Positions 15,791-25,706 of a stretch of DNA of 64,000 nucleotides are shown here, piece by piece. Origin of the DNA: Runella sp. SP2 (GTDB taxonomy: Bacteria > Bacteroidota > Bacteroidia > Cytophagales > Spirosomataceae). The translations under genes were made by a program, and so were the position numbers. The stretch is from assembly GCF_003711225.1 (NCBI RefSeq), contig NZ_CP031030.1, forward strand, positions 1,798,001 through 1,862,000, written 5' to 3'. Each line of letters begins with the position of its first letter. Position 1 is the first letter of the stretch. Under the pieces are notes generated by a model that was not told where the DNA came from, searched no databases, and saw nothing but the letters and a program-made list of their open reading frames with translations.

Positions 15791-16783
15791 TTAATAATCC
15801 TCAATTAGAGGCGGGTTATAGTAAGCGGCGATTTCTTCTTTGGAAGGAGTTTTAACTGGGCGAACGATGCGAAAACCAACAAACGAAGCGCTGGTCATCC
15901 ACCACTCACTTTTGGGACTCTGAGGGTCAATAATTTTCCAGTCAGGAACTGAAGGGATACGGGTAGAACTGCGGCATACACTTGCATCGTCGTCCCAAGA
16001 ACCACCCCGAACGGATGTTGGATACAACTCAGTTACTTTCAAAAACGCTTCTTTGGCTTGGCCGCCCGCTTTTTTGGTATAATAATCTTTTGCGTATTGA
16101 TCGAGTGTCCACTCCATCACGTTTCCGTGCATGTCATGCAATCCCCAAGGATTGGGCTTTTTTGTGCCCGTTTTTTTGTAACCACCGCCGCTGTTGGCTT
16201 TGTACCAAGCGTATTCATCTAATAGTTTTGGGTCATCCCCAAACGAGTATGCGGTAGTAGTACCCGCACGGCAGGCATATTCCCATTCGGCTTCGGTAGG
16301 AAGGCGGTAAAATACGCCTGTTTTTTCGTAAAGCCACTTGCAAAAATAAATGGCGGCATATTGGGTCATGTTGACAGCAGGATAACCGCCACCGCGCCCC
16401 ATTCCAAATGACATATCAACGTAAGCGGCGCTTGGGCGCGTACTTCCATCGGTTTTCGACAGGCTGTTTTCTGGGTCAGGAAAACGCTTTGCCATTTCAA
16501 TTTCAATATTTTTGGTGGTAAAAAGGTCATAGAAATCCCAAGGAATTTCGTACTTACCCATCCAAAAAGGCTCAATTTTTACTTTGTGTTGAGGACCTTC
16601 GTCTTCTTTACGGTCTTTTTCTTTGGCAGGGCTACCCATCATAAAATCGCCACCTTTGATGGCAACCATATCGTACTTGATGTTACTTCCCGAAATGGCT
16701 TGCGCGTAGTTCTCGAATTTCTGCTGGGCAAAGGCCGTTCCGCAGAAAGCACAAAGAAGGAGTGTTTTTTTTACGAACTGCAT
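15791..16783 (-). CDS. SUMF1/formylglycine-generating-enzyme-like secreted protein
   Basis: A 330-residue protein with a cleavable signal peptide (LLLCAFCGTAFAQ). The remainder is an FGE-sulfatase (SUMF1) domain: VAIKGGDFMMGSPAKEKDR, EGPQHKVKIEPFWMGKYEI, YRLPTEAEWEYACRAGTTTA, NPWGLHDMHGNVMEWT, then SVRGGSWDDDASVCRS and FVGFRIVRP. True FGE needs two active-site Cys in this last segment. By my alignment with human FGE the first position is Asp265 and only the second, Cys270, is kept, so conversion of sulfatase Cys to formylglycine is unlikely. The domain may bind or organise other envelope proteins, as GldK/GldJ relatives do in gliding bacteria. It lies 155 bp upstream of the Gfo/Idh/MocA gene on the same strand, with a terminator between. 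Confidence 0.85.
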   Translation of the reverse strand: MQFVKKTLLLCAFCGTAFAQQKFENYAQAISGSNIKYDMVAIKGGDFMMGSPAKEKDRKEDEGPQHKVKIEPFWMGKYEIPWDFYDLFTTKNIEIEMAKRFPDPENSLSKTDGSTRPSAAYVDMSFGMGRGGGYPAVNMTQYAAIYFCKWLYEKTGVFYRLPTEAEWEYACRAGTTTAYSFGDDPKLLDEYAWYKANSGGGYKKTGTKKPNPWGLHDMHGNVMEWTLDQYAKDYYTKKAGGQAKEAFLKVTELYPTSVRGGSWDDDASVCRSSTRIPSVPDWKIIDPQSPKSEWWMTSASFVGFRIVRPVKTPSKEEIAAYYNPPLIEDY

Positions 16784-16875
16784 TGATGTTGTGATAATAG
16801 AAATGAGCTAAAAAAGATTAGAGCCCGAAAGATACCGCAATCCAATGATTTTCACGAATAGAGCGTCAAAGATTT

Positions 16876-18543
16876 CTATAAGTCAAAGCTATCCCAAGTC
16901 AGTTTGTCGAATTGTTTGTATAAAACATAAGCAATAAAGGTGGCAAAAACACAGGCAACTGGCACGCCAAATGGGATAAACGTCAGTCCCCAATGCCCAA
17001 AACCACAGATAGGAAGCAAAAGCATAAAAATGACAAACTGAGAAGTTTGTCCTGCTTCTTTCATGGTAGCTAAGCTTTTGGAAAATGGAAGACGATTTTG
17101 GGAACCAATTTTGCTCTCAATCATGGATAAACACACCGAAGCCACAAAGGCTAAGTATAAATCATCAAGTGCTTTAATGCCCCAAATCGTCAAAACAAAG
17201 GTGCTAAGTAGCAAATAAAACGGGGTGTAAAATTTAAGAAGAATGGCTTTGATGTTGCCTACCACTACGTCGCGGGGGGAATCGGTGGGCGTGGCAAAAT
17301 AAACCCATGCAGCCTTAAAATCTTCACTAAAATGACTTTGGGATTGAAACGTACCTGCAATGATATGGGCCATGTAAAGCAACATTAGATAAAGGTAACC
17401 TTCTGCCATCTCCGACCATTTCTGAGGGTCGAAAATTCCCTTACCAAAAACAAAAATTAGTGGAATTAATGACCCAAAAGTGGGATAAGTGCGCATCTTA
17501 AATTTTCGGTCGCGGGCAGTGATTTTCCACGAAAGTTCAAAGATAGCCTTTTCAAGGTGGCTTCTGGTCATTAAGGAAGCCAATCGGCTGACAAAACCAT
17601 CGCGTTTTTGGGTAACGACTTTTTCAGAACCTCCCCCGTCGCCCACACCCAATTGAGCGATTTTTTGGGTGAATTGTGGGGCCAAATACCGTATCAAAAT
17701 CCACATGGCAAGAAGAGGAACGACAAATGCAAGCAGGGATAAAATCCAAAAATTATGAGCTCCTTTAATTACAAATTGCATCCATCCACTGAGCCAGAGT
17801 GGTGGGAGAGCGTAATGCCATCCACGAATGACCACTGCGGTGGTATCGAGGTCGAGCCAATCAAAAATTCGACTTATCATTTGATAACCAACGGTTACCA
17901 AAAGTGTAAAAGCAATTTGGAAGTAGCTAATGATGTCTTTTAACCGCTCTTCGCTCGTAAATTGCATCAAGAGCATGTAGAGAAGTGAGGTAAAGAAAAC
18001 CGACAACATAGCCAAAACAAAAACGGCCAATGCAAAGGCTAAAGACGCCAAAATACCGTACTTAAAAAGAGTAAAAATAAGCGGCAAAAGGGCAATTCCG
18101 TAGGAAAGAATAAGGACATACGATGAAATATGAACCAATCGGGCCAATAAAATGGTACGTCCCGTGACTGGTCGTGGAAGAAGCACCACATTGTCGGTAG
18201 TATCGAGTAGCAAGGACGAAAAGTCGGTGACTAACGTAAGCACCGACATAATCATGATATACCCAAAAGGTAAGGCATAAGCGTAATAGGGTTTGTCGAT
18301 GAAGAAAATACTAATGCCCATCAATCCCCCAAAAATTGAAAGCAACCCCACCATTATCCAAAAGGAATTATTGGTATCTTGGTCGTTATTATAGGATTTG
18401 TAATGCGAAAACGACGCCATTGGCCGACGGTTTTGCATTTTGAATTTCACTTCAACGATAGTTCGTAAGATGTCGTAATCGGCTCCTAACCACCGAAATA
18501 CGCCTTGCATCAGGTCGAGAATTCGTAAAACTGCTTTGCTCAT
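16876..18543 (-). CDS. ABC transporter permease (ABC-2-like)
   Basis: A 555-residue hydrophobic protein with about twelve predicted membrane segments and a basic cytoplasmic loop near residues 300-340 (VTQKRDGFVSRLASLMTRSH). The ATPase gene ends 28 bp upstream on the same strand, so the two form an operon with the ATPase first. Large two-part permeases of this kind are found in Bacteroidetes ABC exporters of unknown substrate. Nothing in the sequence names the cargo. Confidence 0.8.
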   Translation of the reverse strand: MSKAVLRILDLMQGVFRWLGADYDILRTIVEVKFKMQNRRPMASFSHYKSYNNDQDTNNSFWIMVGLLSIFGGLMGISIFFIDKPYYAYALPFGYIMIMSVLTLVTDFSSLLLDTTDNVVLLPRPVTGRTILLARLVHISSYVLILSYGIALLPLIFTLFKYGILASLAFALAVFVLAMLSVFFTSLLYMLLMQFTSEERLKDIISYFQIAFTLLVTVGYQMISRIFDWLDLDTTAVVIRGWHYALPPLWLSGWMQFVIKGAHNFWILSLLAFVVPLLAMWILIRYLAPQFTQKIAQLGVGDGGGSEKVVTQKRDGFVSRLASLMTRSHLEKAIFELSWKITARDRKFKMRTYPTFGSLIPLIFVFGKGIFDPQKWSEMAEGYLYLMLLYMAHIIAGTFQSQSHFSEDFKAAWVYFATPTDSPRDVVVGNIKAILLKFYTPFYLLLSTFVLTIWGIKALDDLYLAFVASVCLSMIESKIGSQNRLPFSKSLATMKEAGQTSQFVIFMLLLPICGFGHWGLTFIPFGVPVACVFATFIAYVLYKQFDKLTWDSFDL

Positions 18544-18571
18544 AGGAAAGACTCGTTAAGTGGTTTGGACT

Positions 18572-19348
18572 TTACTTCAATGCTTGTAAAAAATCTTCGG
18601 CGCGGTGGCTATTCTCGTTGTCGCCCGTCAAGCCTTGGAAAATAAGTTCTAAAGAACCCGACTGCGCTTGTGCTTTGAGTTCATCAAAAGTGCCGTTGGC
18701 GATAATGGTTCCTTGGTTAATAATCACAATTCGGTCGGAGATTTTTTCTACCACGTCCATGATGTGTGAACTGTAAAAAATGGTTTTACCAGCGGCTTTC
18801 AATTTGGCCAACACTTCTTTCACCAAAATCACGGCATTGGCATCCAGTCCCGAAAGAGGTTCGTCCAAAAAAATGACGTCGGGATTGTGAATAAGCCCCG
18901 AAATCAACAATACCTTTTGCCGCATTCCTTTGGAAAAAGTATTCATTCTTACGTCGGCGTGGGTTTTTAGACCAAAAATTTCGAGTAGTTCTAGCGCTCG
19001 ACGTTCGGTGAGGGCATCCTCCATTTTGTGTAGTCTGCCTACAAACAACAAATATTCTATGGGAGTTAGGACTTCGTAAAGCATGGCATTTTCGGGCACA
19101 TAACCGATGCGTTTTTTGACTTCAAGGGCATCTTCTCGAATGTCGTACCCGAGCACCTTGGCTTCCCCTACAAAATCGGGAAGCATCCCAATCAGTATCT
19201 TGAGGGTTGTACTTTTGCCCGCACCATTGGGGCCAATGTAACCAATGATTTCACCCGCATATACGTCCAAATCAATTCCTTTGAGGATTAAATCGCGTCC
19301 ATACGATTTTTTTAGGCCGCGTAAACGCACGACTGGCTGTTTTTCCAT
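18572..19348 (-). CDS. ABC transporter ATP-binding protein
   Basis: A 258-residue nucleotide-binding subunit. Walker A is GPNGAGKST (about residues 38-46), the signature is FSKGMRQK (in place of LSGGQ), Walker B is VIFLDEPLSGLD, and the switch His follows in YSSHIMD. The pattern, and the pairing with a polytopic permease, fit an ABC-2-type exporter such as the CcmA/NatA group. It is the first gene of a two-gene operon with 16876-18543. Substrate unknown. Confidence 0.9.
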   Translation of the reverse strand: MEKQPVVRLRGLKKSYGRDLILKGIDLDVYAGEIIGYIGPNGAGKSTTLKILIGMLPDFVGEAKVLGYDIREDALEVKKRIGYVPENAMLYEVLTPIEYLLFVGRLHKMEDALTERRALELLEIFGLKTHADVRMNTFSKGMRQKVLLISGLIHNPDVIFLDEPLSGLDANAVILVKEVLAKLKAAGKTIFYSSHIMDVVEKISDRIVIINQGTIIANGTFDELKAQAQSGSLELIFQGLTGDNENSHRAEDFLQALK

Positions 19349-19536
19349 GTTAAATTCGTTTAGGTTTTGAGATGAAATGGTAAGGGAGCTATCTCCCTAG
19401 GCCATTGTGACGTCAAATAACGAATAAGTTCACATTTTTAACCTAAAATATAGATGAACGGTTTAAAATGTCTTTTTGTGTAATTTTTGAGAAGATAGCA
19501 TTTGAAATTTGCTTGGAAAGCCTAATTTAGCATCAT

Positions 19537-19568
19537 ACTTTCCAAGTTTTTCATCAAACTTGGAAAGT
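19537..19568 (+). promoter_or_regulatory. 13-bp perfect palindrome in the leader of the GNAT gene
   Basis: ACTTTCCAAGTTT (19537-19549) pairs perfectly with AAACTTGGAAAGT (19556-19568), with a 6-nt loop, ending 22 bases before the ATG at 19591. The half-site CTTGGAAAG also occurs once more at 19512-19520. It is not followed by a T-run. It could be an operator or a member of a dispersed palindrome family (compare 60280-60308). Confidence 0.5.
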
Positions 19569-19590
19569 CTATCAATTATTAAAAAGACAA

Positions 19591-20088
19591 ATGTTAGAAA
19601 TTAGCAACGTAACTACGGCAGAACTGCCCGAAATTCAGCGCATCGCTTATCAGACTTGGCCCATGACTTTTGGGGATATTTTGTCGCCCAAACAAATTGA
19701 TTATATGCTTGACTGGATGTACAGCATTCCGTCGTTAACAGCGCAAATCGAGGAAAAAGGGCACGTTTTTCTGTTGATCAAAGAGAATGAAGCGTGTTTG
19801 GGGTACGTTTCGTACGAACTCAATTACAAAAATGAGCCCAACACGAAGATTCATAAAATTTACCTGCTACCCGCCAGTCAGGGCAAAGGAGCGGGAGCCG
19901 CTTTGATTCGTAAAGTAGCCGAAATTGCTACGGAGAATAACAATTCGGCGCTGCTACTCAATGTCAACCGTTATAATAAAGCGGTTGGGTTTTACGAAAA
20001 AATGGGCTTCAATATCGTAGGAAGTGAAGATATTGACATTGGAGATGGATTTCTAATGCAAGATTACATCATGGCAAAACCGCTTTAG
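19591..20088 (+). CDS. GNAT-family N-acetyltransferase
   Basis: A 165-residue single-domain acetyltransferase. The acetyl-CoA binding motif A is KIYLLPASQGKGAGAALIRK (Q-x-x-G-x-G/A), followed by the usual motif B, YNKAVGFYEKMGF. GNAT enzymes move the acetyl group from acetyl-CoA to an amine; the acceptor is not predictable here. The closest types by pattern are general RimI-like or polyamine acetyltransferases. The gene stands alone, with a palindrome in its leader and a convergent copper chaperone gene downstream. Confidence 0.85.
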   Translation: MLEISNVTTAELPEIQRIAYQTWPMTFGDILSPKQIDYMLDWMYSIPSLTAQIEEKGHVFLLIKENEACLGYVSYELNYKNEPNTKIHKIYLLPASQGKGAGAALIRKVAEIATENNNSALLLNVNRYNKAVGFYEKMGFNIVGSEDIDIGDGFLMQDYIMAKPL

Positions 20089-20101
20089 GAGTAAAAGTGA
20101 A

Positions 20102-20142
20102 TTCACGCAGAGAAAAAATGCACCTTAGAGCCTCTGCGTGAA
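20102..20142. terminator. Bidirectional hairpin, 11-bp perfect stem
   Basis: TTCACGCAGAG (20102-20112) pairs perfectly with CTCTGCGTGAA (20132-20142) around a 19-nt loop, between the convergent GNAT and copper-chaperone genes. It lacks a clear T-run. The CACGCAGA core is shared with the much larger hairpin at 47738-47838, so this may be a repeated element as well as a terminator. Confidence 0.5.
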
Positions 20143-20151
20143 CTTCAACGA

Positions 20152-20361
20152 CTAGACTTGTATGGCTGTAAACCCTGCTTTCTCGATTGTTTCTAGAATA
20201 AGTTCGCTTGATAATTCTTCACCGTTGATGGTCAAAATTTTATCGGGGTTGGCAGTATCAACGCGCCAATCTTCAATTTCTTCAACTTGATTTAAGAACG
20301 GCGTTACTTTGGCAATGCAGCCTCCGCAGTTGATGTTGGTTTTGAATTGTAATGTCTCCAT
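20152..20361 (-). CDS. Heavy-metal-associated (copper chaperone) protein
   Basis: A 69-residue HMA-domain protein with the metal-binding motif N-CGGC (residues 12-15) and the ferredoxin-like beta-alpha-beta-beta-alpha-beta pattern ending in KAGFTAI. It starts two bases after the copA stop codon, so the two genes are almost certainly co-transcribed and may be translationally coupled. The likely job is to carry Cu(I) to CopA. The motif CGGC, rather than CxxC with two variable residues, is common in Bacteroidetes members. Confidence 0.9.
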   Translation of the reverse strand: METLQFKTNINCGGCIAKVTPFLNQVEEIEDWRVDTANPDKILTINGEELSSELILETIEKAGFTAIQV

Positions 20362-20363
20362 TT

Positions 20364-22586
20364 TTATGATTTGTTAAGTCTGAGGCTATTTGCTACGACT
20401 GATACAGAGCTGAGTGCCATCGCCGCCCCCGCAATCATGGGGTTAAGTAAAAAGCCATTTATGGGATACAACACGCCTGCCGCTAGTGGAATTCCAATGA
20501 GGTTGTAAATAAATGCCCAAAAAAGGTTTTGGTGGATGGCCGCCACCGTCCATTTTGAAAGTTGGATGGCTTGGGGGATTTTTTGTAAATCGCTGGAAAT
20601 AAGCGTCATCTTAGCAACATCCATGGCAATGTCGGAGCCTTTGCCCATGGCAATACTTACGTCGGCTTGTGCCAAGGCATGAGAATCATTGATACCGTCG
20701 CCGACCATCGCAACGATTTTTCCTGCGTGCTGAAGTTGTTCAACAAAAGCAGCTTTGTCTGCTGGAAGTACTTGCCCTTTAAAGTGGTTAATTCCAACTT
20801 CTTGGGCTACTTTTTGGGCCGTAAATGCGTTGTCGCCCGTCAACATATATACTTCTATTCCTTCACGTTGAAGATCAGCAATGGCCTGCGCTGAGGTGGG
20901 CTTGATGGGGTCAGTGATGGCCCAAGCAGCCAACACGTCTTTTTTATTGGCAAATACGACTACTGTTTTGGCCGATTCTTGCCAGGTATTAATCGGAATA
21001 TTGGCAAAAGACAACCCGCGTTCCGCTATCCAAAATACGCTTCCAATCACGTACTCATTCCCTTCAAATAAAGCCTTGACACCCTTGCCAGCAACATTTT
21101 CAAATTGTATGATCGGAACACTTTTGATGCCTTCGGCTTTGAGCGTTTGCACAATGGACGCGGCCAAAGGGTGCGACGATTGACTTTCGAGTGCCAAGGC
21201 GATGGATTTGAATGCGGGTTCGTCAGAAGCCCAGTAAGTATCGGTTACAGTTGGTTTTCCTTCGGTGATTGTGCCCGTTTTATCTAGTACAACCGCATCG
21301 ATTCGGTGTGCCAACTCAAGGCTTTGGGCATCTTTGATTAAAATGCCGTTTTCTGCTCCTTTTCCAACTCCAACCATAATGGCAGTGGGCGTAGCCAAAC
21401 CCAACGCACACGGACAAGCAATCACAAGGACGGTGATGGCTGATAATAAACCTTGGGTAAGGGCATTTTCTCCGCCAAAACTTGACCAAACAACAAACGT
21501 AAGTACTGAAATGCCCATCACGACGGGCACAAATACGGCAGCAATCTTGTCGGCTAATTGTTGAATGGGGGCTTTGCTGCCTTGGGCTTGTTGAACCATC
21601 CGAATGATTTGGGCCAAGAGCGTAGCTTCGCCCACTTTTTCGGCCAAAAAACGAAAACTCCCTTGCTGATTGACCGTTCCTGCAAATACTTTACTGCCTT
21701 TGTTTTTTTCAACGGGGACAGGTTCCCCCGAAATCATACTTTCATCGACGTAAGAAGTACCCGAAAGTACTTTCCCATCGACTGCAATTTTATCCCCAGG
21801 TTTTACCACAATTCGGTCGCCTACCCGTACCGCTGCAATGTCAATTTCTTTTTCTTCCCCGTTTTCAATAATCCAAACCGTTCGCGGTTGTAATCCCATT
21901 AGTTTTTGAATGGCGGTTGAGGTGTTGGCTTTGGCTTTTTCTTCCAACCATTTACCTACCATAATAAACACAATAATCACCGCCGATGCCTCAAAATATA
22001 CGTGCGGATGAAGTCCACGTTGGTGCCAAAATTCGGGATAGACGGTATTAAAAAGGCTGAATGTAAAAGCGATTCCCGTACTCAGTGCCACCAACGTATC
22101 CATATTGGCTTGACCGTATTTGGCCTGTTTCCACGCATGAATGAAAAAATCGCGACCAAAAATAGCCAACACGGGCGTCGTCAGTGCCAACATAATCCAG
22201 TTGACGAAAGGGAGCTCCATAAAAAACATGCCCAACACCACCACGGGTAACGTCAGAATGGTCGCCCAAAGTAAACGTTTTTGGAGCGTAAGTAGCTGAT
22301 TCGCTTTTTGTTCGGCTTGCTGCGCTTGGGCGTTTTCAGGATGGAGCAATAAATCATATCCTACGGCTTGAAGCGCATTTTTTAGGGCTTCAGGGTTGGT
22401 TTGGGTCGTGTCAAAAGAAATGCGAGCTGATTCGTTGGCAAAATTGACGGCACATTCCAGCACACCTTCCTGTTTTTTGAGTATATTTTCAACACTCACG
22501 GCACAAGCTGCACAGGTCATCCCCGTGACGGGTACCAAAAGTTGTTGATTCTCCGTGTTAATCTCGGTTTCCATTGCGCTATTCAT
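20364..22586 (-). CDS. copA: Copper-translocating P1B-type ATPase CopA
   Basis: A 740-residue P-type ATPase. In order: an N-terminal HMA domain with [10 protein letters not shown] (Cys25, Cys28), eight membrane segments, the actuator loop with SGEPVPVEK, the CPC metal site in [13 protein letters not shown] (about 390), the phosphorylation motif DKTGT (about 432), the P1B-specific HP in SSHPLAAS, and the hinge [19 protein letters not shown] plus the HMA domain indicates Cu(I) export. The ATG at 22586 is used here; Met5 (22574) is an alternative. A perfect minus-strand -7 box (TACTTTTG, 22596-22603) lies just upstream, with no clear -33. No copper regulator gene (CueR/CsoR) is adjacent. Confidence 0.95.
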   Translation of the reverse strand: MNSAMETEINTENQQLLVPVTGMTCAACAVSVENILKKQEGVLECAVNFANESARISFDTTQTNPEALKNALQAVGYDLLLHPENAQAQQAEQKANQLLTLQKRLLWATILTLPVVVLGMFFMELPFVNWIMLALTTPVLAIFGRDFFIHAWKQAKYGQANMDTLVALSTGIAFTFSLFNTVYPEFWHQRGLHPHVYFEASAVIIVFIMVGKWLEEKAKANTSTAIQKLMGLQPRTVWIIENGEEKEIDIAAVRVGDRIVVKPGDKIAVDGKVLSGTSYVDESMISGEPVPVEKNKGSKVFAGTVNQQGSFRFLAEKVGEATLLAQIIRMVQQAQGSKAPIQQLADKIAAVFVPVVMGISVLTFVVWSSFGGENALTQGLLSAITVLVIACPCALGLATPTAIMVGVGKGAENGILIKDAQSLELAHRIDAVVLDKTGTITEGKPTVTDTYWASDEPAFKSIALALESQSSHPLAASIVQTLKAEGIKSVPIIQFENVAGKGVKALFEGNEYVIGSVFWIAERGLSFANIPINTWQESAKTVVVFANKKDVLAAWAITDPIKPTSAQAIADLQREGIEVYMLTGDNAFTAQKVAQEVGINHFKGQVLPADKAAFVEQLQHAGKIVAMVGDGINDSHALAQADVSIAMGKGSDIAMDVAKMTLISSDLQKIPQAIQLSKWTVAAIHQNLFWAFIYNLIGIPLAAGVLYPINGFLLNPMIAGAAMALSSVSVVANSLRLNKS

Positions 22587-22595
22587 TTGTCGTTA

Positions 22596-22603
22596 CAAAA
22601 GTA
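22596..22603 (-). promoter_or_regulatory. -7 element (TACTTTTG) upstream of copA
   Basis: Exact match to TAnnTTTG on the minus strand, nine bases before the first ATG of copA. No TTTG at the expected distance. The divergent gap 22587-22715 shows no obvious MerR-type dyad. Confidence 0.4.
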
Positions 22604-22715
22604 GTCGCTTAAATCGGGAAGCTAGTTACACGATTTTCAAAAAGGATTACAGGATTTTCGTCAGTTTGGAAACTTTTGTATTATCGTTGGTCTTTACCAT
22701 TTAAAAGAACATTTT

Positions 22716-24716
22716 ATGCCAAACCGCCTCATCGAAGAAACATCGCCTTATCTGCTTCAACACGCTCACAACCCAGTGGAATGGTATCCTTGGGGAGAAG
22801 AAGCCCTTACTAAAGCCCGTATCGAAGACAAGCCCATCATTGTAAGTATTGGTTATTCGGCTTGCCATTGGTGTCATGTGATGGAAAGGGAAAGTTTTGA
22901 AAATGAGCAAGTTGCGGCAGTTATGAACGCAGGCTATGTTTGTATAAAAGTAGATCGTGAAGAACGCCCCGACGTCGATTCGATATACATGGATGCCCTT
23001 CATGCCATGGGTGGGAGAGGTGGTTGGCCCTTGAATGTCTTTTTAACGCCCGAAGCCAAGCCTTTTTATGGAATGACTTACATGCCGCCACGGAATTGGG
23101 TGAACCTACTCAATAGCGTACAAAATGCCTTTGTGAACCATCGGGATGAATTGGAAAAATCGGCGGCTGGCTTTGTTGAAAATATGCTAATGAAAGAGTC
23201 CAATAAATACCATTTGGACGGGTCAACGACGGAGTTTCGTCAGGAGGATTTGGATGAAATGTTTGAGCATATCAAACAAAATTTTGACTTGGAAAAAGGA
23301 GGGATGGAACGTGCTCCCAAATTCCCGATGCCCTCTATTTACAAGTTTTTGTTGCGGTATTATGCCCTTTCGAAAAACCCCGAGGCACTGCGCCAAATTG
23401 AACTAAGTTTGAATCGGATTGCGCTGGGAGGAATCTACGACCACGTCGGTGGCGGATGGGCGCGGTATTCGGTGGATGAAGATTGGTTTATTCCGCACTT
23501 TGAAAAAATGCTCTACGACAATGGACAACTTTTGAGTATGTATTCGGAAGCTTATACGTTGACCAAAAATGAGCTGTACAAACGTCGGGTGTATGAAACA
23601 GTTGACTGGCTGCGTCGGGAAATGCTAAGTCCAGACGGCGGGTTTTATTCGGCCTTAGATGCTGATAGTGAGGGAGTAGAAGGGAAGTTTTATACTTGGA
23701 CACAGGCCGAATTGCAATCAATTTTAGGCGACGATTTTGAATGGTTTTCCAAATTATATTCTATTCGTGCCGCAGGAAACTGGGAACACGGCTACAATCA
23801 TTTGCACTTGACTCCTCAGGCAGACTGGAACCTAGTTTTTACTGAAAAGTACAGCGCGGCGCTGGACAAGCTTTTTGAAGTTCGAGAAAAAAGGGTGCGT
23901 CCTGGATTGGACGATAAAATTTTGGCCTCATGGAATGGCTTGACATTGAAGGGGTTGACGGATGCGTATCGTACCTTTGGGGATGAACAATTTAGAGAAT
24001 TGGCGTTGCAAAATGCGACCTTCCTCAAAACCAAAATGACCAACGAAAACCACCGCCTTTGGCACAGTTACAAAGCAGGAAAAGCCACGATTGTTGGATT
24101 TTTGGAAGATTACGCCTCGGTGATTGATGCGTACCTTGGGGTGTATCAAATTACGTTTGAAGAAGAATGGCTCGACGAAGCCCTAAAATTGACCGCTTAT
24201 ACGATTGAACATTTGTACGATGAAGAAGATGAGCTTTTTTATTTTACTGATAGCTCATCAGACGAATTGATTGCCCGTAAAAAGGAAATTTTTGACAACG
24301 TTATTCCTGCCTCTAACTCGCTTATGGCACATAATCTTTACGTTTTAGGGATGCTCGTGAGCTATGATGAGTATATTGAATTGGCCGATTGGATGTTGTC
24401 AAAATTGAAACGTTCGATGATGACCGATGTACAATGGGTGACAAACTGGGCGGCACTATACGTGATGCGCGTACAACCTACCGCCGAAGTAGTACTGGTT
24501 GGCCCAGAAATAGACGCTTTTAGAAAAGAAATAGAGACAACTTTTTGGCCAAATAAGATTGTTGTCGGGGCCAAAACTACCTCAGACTTACCACTTTTGG
24601 AAGGACGGTTGTCTTCGACGGATACCACAACGGTATATGTTTGTTTTAACAAAACGTGCCAATTACCCGTTCACTCTGTAGAAGAAGCCCTGCAGCAACT
24701 AGCCGTTAGCAATTAG
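22716..24716 (+). CDS. Thioredoxin-domain protein YyaL/SSP411 (DUF255)
   Basis: A 666-residue protein. The N-terminal DUF255 thioredoxin-like domain (1-165) contains [20 protein letters not shown] and [14 protein letters not shown], with CHWC in the redox position, then [14 protein letters not shown]. The rest is an (alpha/alpha)6-barrel related to N-acylglucosamine 2-epimerase folds ([34 protein letters not shown]). Relatives occur from bacteria to mammals (spermatogenesis-associated protein 20); the biochemical activity is not established. The length is normal. No signal peptide. Confidence 0.9.
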   Translation: MPNRLIEETSPYLLQHAHNPVEWYPWGEEALTKARIEDKPIIVSIGYSACHWCHVMERESFENEQVAAVMNAGYVCIKVDREERPDVDSIYMDALHAMGGRGGWPLNVFLTPEAKPFYGMTYMPPRNWVNLLNSVQNAFVNHRDELEKSAAGFVENMLMKESNKYHLDGSTTEFRQEDLDEMFEHIKQNFDLEKGGMERAPKFPMPSIYKFLLRYYALSKNPEALRQIELSLNRIALGGIYDHVGGGWARYSVDEDWFIPHFEKMLYDNGQLLSMYSEAYTLTKNELYKRRVYETVDWLRREMLSPDGGFYSALDADSEGVEGKFYTWTQAELQSILGDDFEWFSKLYSIRAAGNWEHGYNHLHLTPQADWNLVFTEKYSAALDKLFEVREKRVRPGLDDKILASWNGLTLKGLTDAYRTFGDEQFRELALQNATFLKTKMTNENHRLWHSYKAGKATIVGFLEDYASVIDAYLGVYQITFEEEWLDEALKLTAYTIEHLYDEEDELFYFTDSSSDELIARKKEIFDNVIPASNSLMAHNLYVLGMLVSYDEYIELADWMLSKLKRSMMTDVQWVTNWAALYVMRVQPTAEVVLVGPEIDAFRKEIETTFWPNKIVVGAKTTSDLPLLEGRLSSTDTTTVYVCFNKTCQLPVHSVEEALQQLAVSN

Positions 24717-24812
24717 TGGAAGTCTAAATGTGCCAAAATGGCAAATTGGCAACGGGCAAAATAAACCACAAACTCAAAACCACAAACAATAAACCCAAAA
24801 CTCGTTCTTGAC

Positions 24813-25610
24813 ATGCCCACTTCAAACACGTTCGAGCAGAAGAAACAGTTTTTATTCCTGTTTTTATGCGGATTATTTTTAACCAATGCACTCATTGCCG
24901 AGATTATTGGAGTAAAGATTTTTTCGGTAGAGACATTGTTGGGGACAAGCCCCGCCCAACTTGACATTTTTGGCACAAAACTCGATTTCAATATGTCGGC
25001 AGGAGTCGTGAACTGGCCCATCGTTTTTATTACTTCTGACATTATTAATGAATATTTTGGCAAAAAAGGGGTGAGACGTATATCGTACCTTACGGCAGGA
25101 TTTATTGCTTATATGTACATTGTGATTTATGCAACCACGTCGCTTCCACCTGCTCAGTTTTGGTTGGAAGTAAATAGCCAAGATAGCCACGGAAACGCCA
25201 TGAATATTGATGGTGCTTTTAACCAAATTTTCCGCCAAGGCTTAGGCATTATGTTGGGTTCTATCGTTGCGTTTCTTATCGGACAGGTGCTCGATGTCAC
25301 GGTATTTTCGTGGTTACGCCGTCGTACGGGAGGAAAATACATTTGGTTGCGGGCTACGGGTTCGACACTTTTCTCACAGCTTGTTGACAGCTTCGTCGTA
25401 ATTTTTATTGCCTTCTATCTTTTTGGGAATTGGTCTGTGACCCAAATACTTCAAGTTGGAACTATAAATTACATTTATAAAGGCTGTATTGCACTTTTAA
25501 CCACCCCCGTATTGTACGGTGCTCATTACTTAATTGATCAATATTTAGGCAAAGAAAATGCCCATCAATTGGCCAACGAAGCCGCTGCATCGAGTTTTAC
25601 ACCCATGTAA
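24813..25610 (+). CDS. yhhQ: Queuosine precursor transporter YhhQ (VUT/DUF165 family)
   Basis: A 265-residue membrane protein of the VUT family with about six membrane helices. Family stretches include FLTNALIAEIIGVKIF, NWPIVFITSDIINEYFGKKG and LFSQLVDSFVVIFIAFYLFG. E. coli YhhQ takes up preQ0/preQ1, precursors of the modified tRNA base queuosine. The presence of queG (60319-61269) in the same window, which does the last step of queuosine synthesis, supports the assignment. I looked for a preQ1 riboswitch upstream (24717-24812) and saw none. Confidence 0.85.
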   Translation: MPTSNTFEQKKQFLFLFLCGLFLTNALIAEIIGVKIFSVETLLGTSPAQLDIFGTKLDFNMSAGVVNWPIVFITSDIINEYFGKKGVRRISYLTAGFIAYMYIVIYATTSLPPAQFWLEVNSQDSHGNAMNIDGAFNQIFRQGLGIMLGSIVAFLIGQVLDVTVFSWLRRRTGGKYIWLRATGSTLFSQLVDSFVVIFIAFYLFGNWSVTQILQVGTINYIYKGCIALLTTPVLYGAHYLIDQYLGKENAHQLANEAAASSFTPM

Positions 25611-25706
25611 AATAGATTTAGTCAGTGAATAAAATGAAGGAATATATAGCAAAAAAGTGGTAACTTGTCCGAAAATTCCTAATTTATTCATAAGACCAAA
25701 CGCTAC

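Noticed and set aside
24717-24812. preQ1 riboswitch before yhhQ
   Set aside because: The leader is A-rich but lacks the stem and the C-rich loop expected of preQ1 aptamers; no pseudoknot could be drawn.
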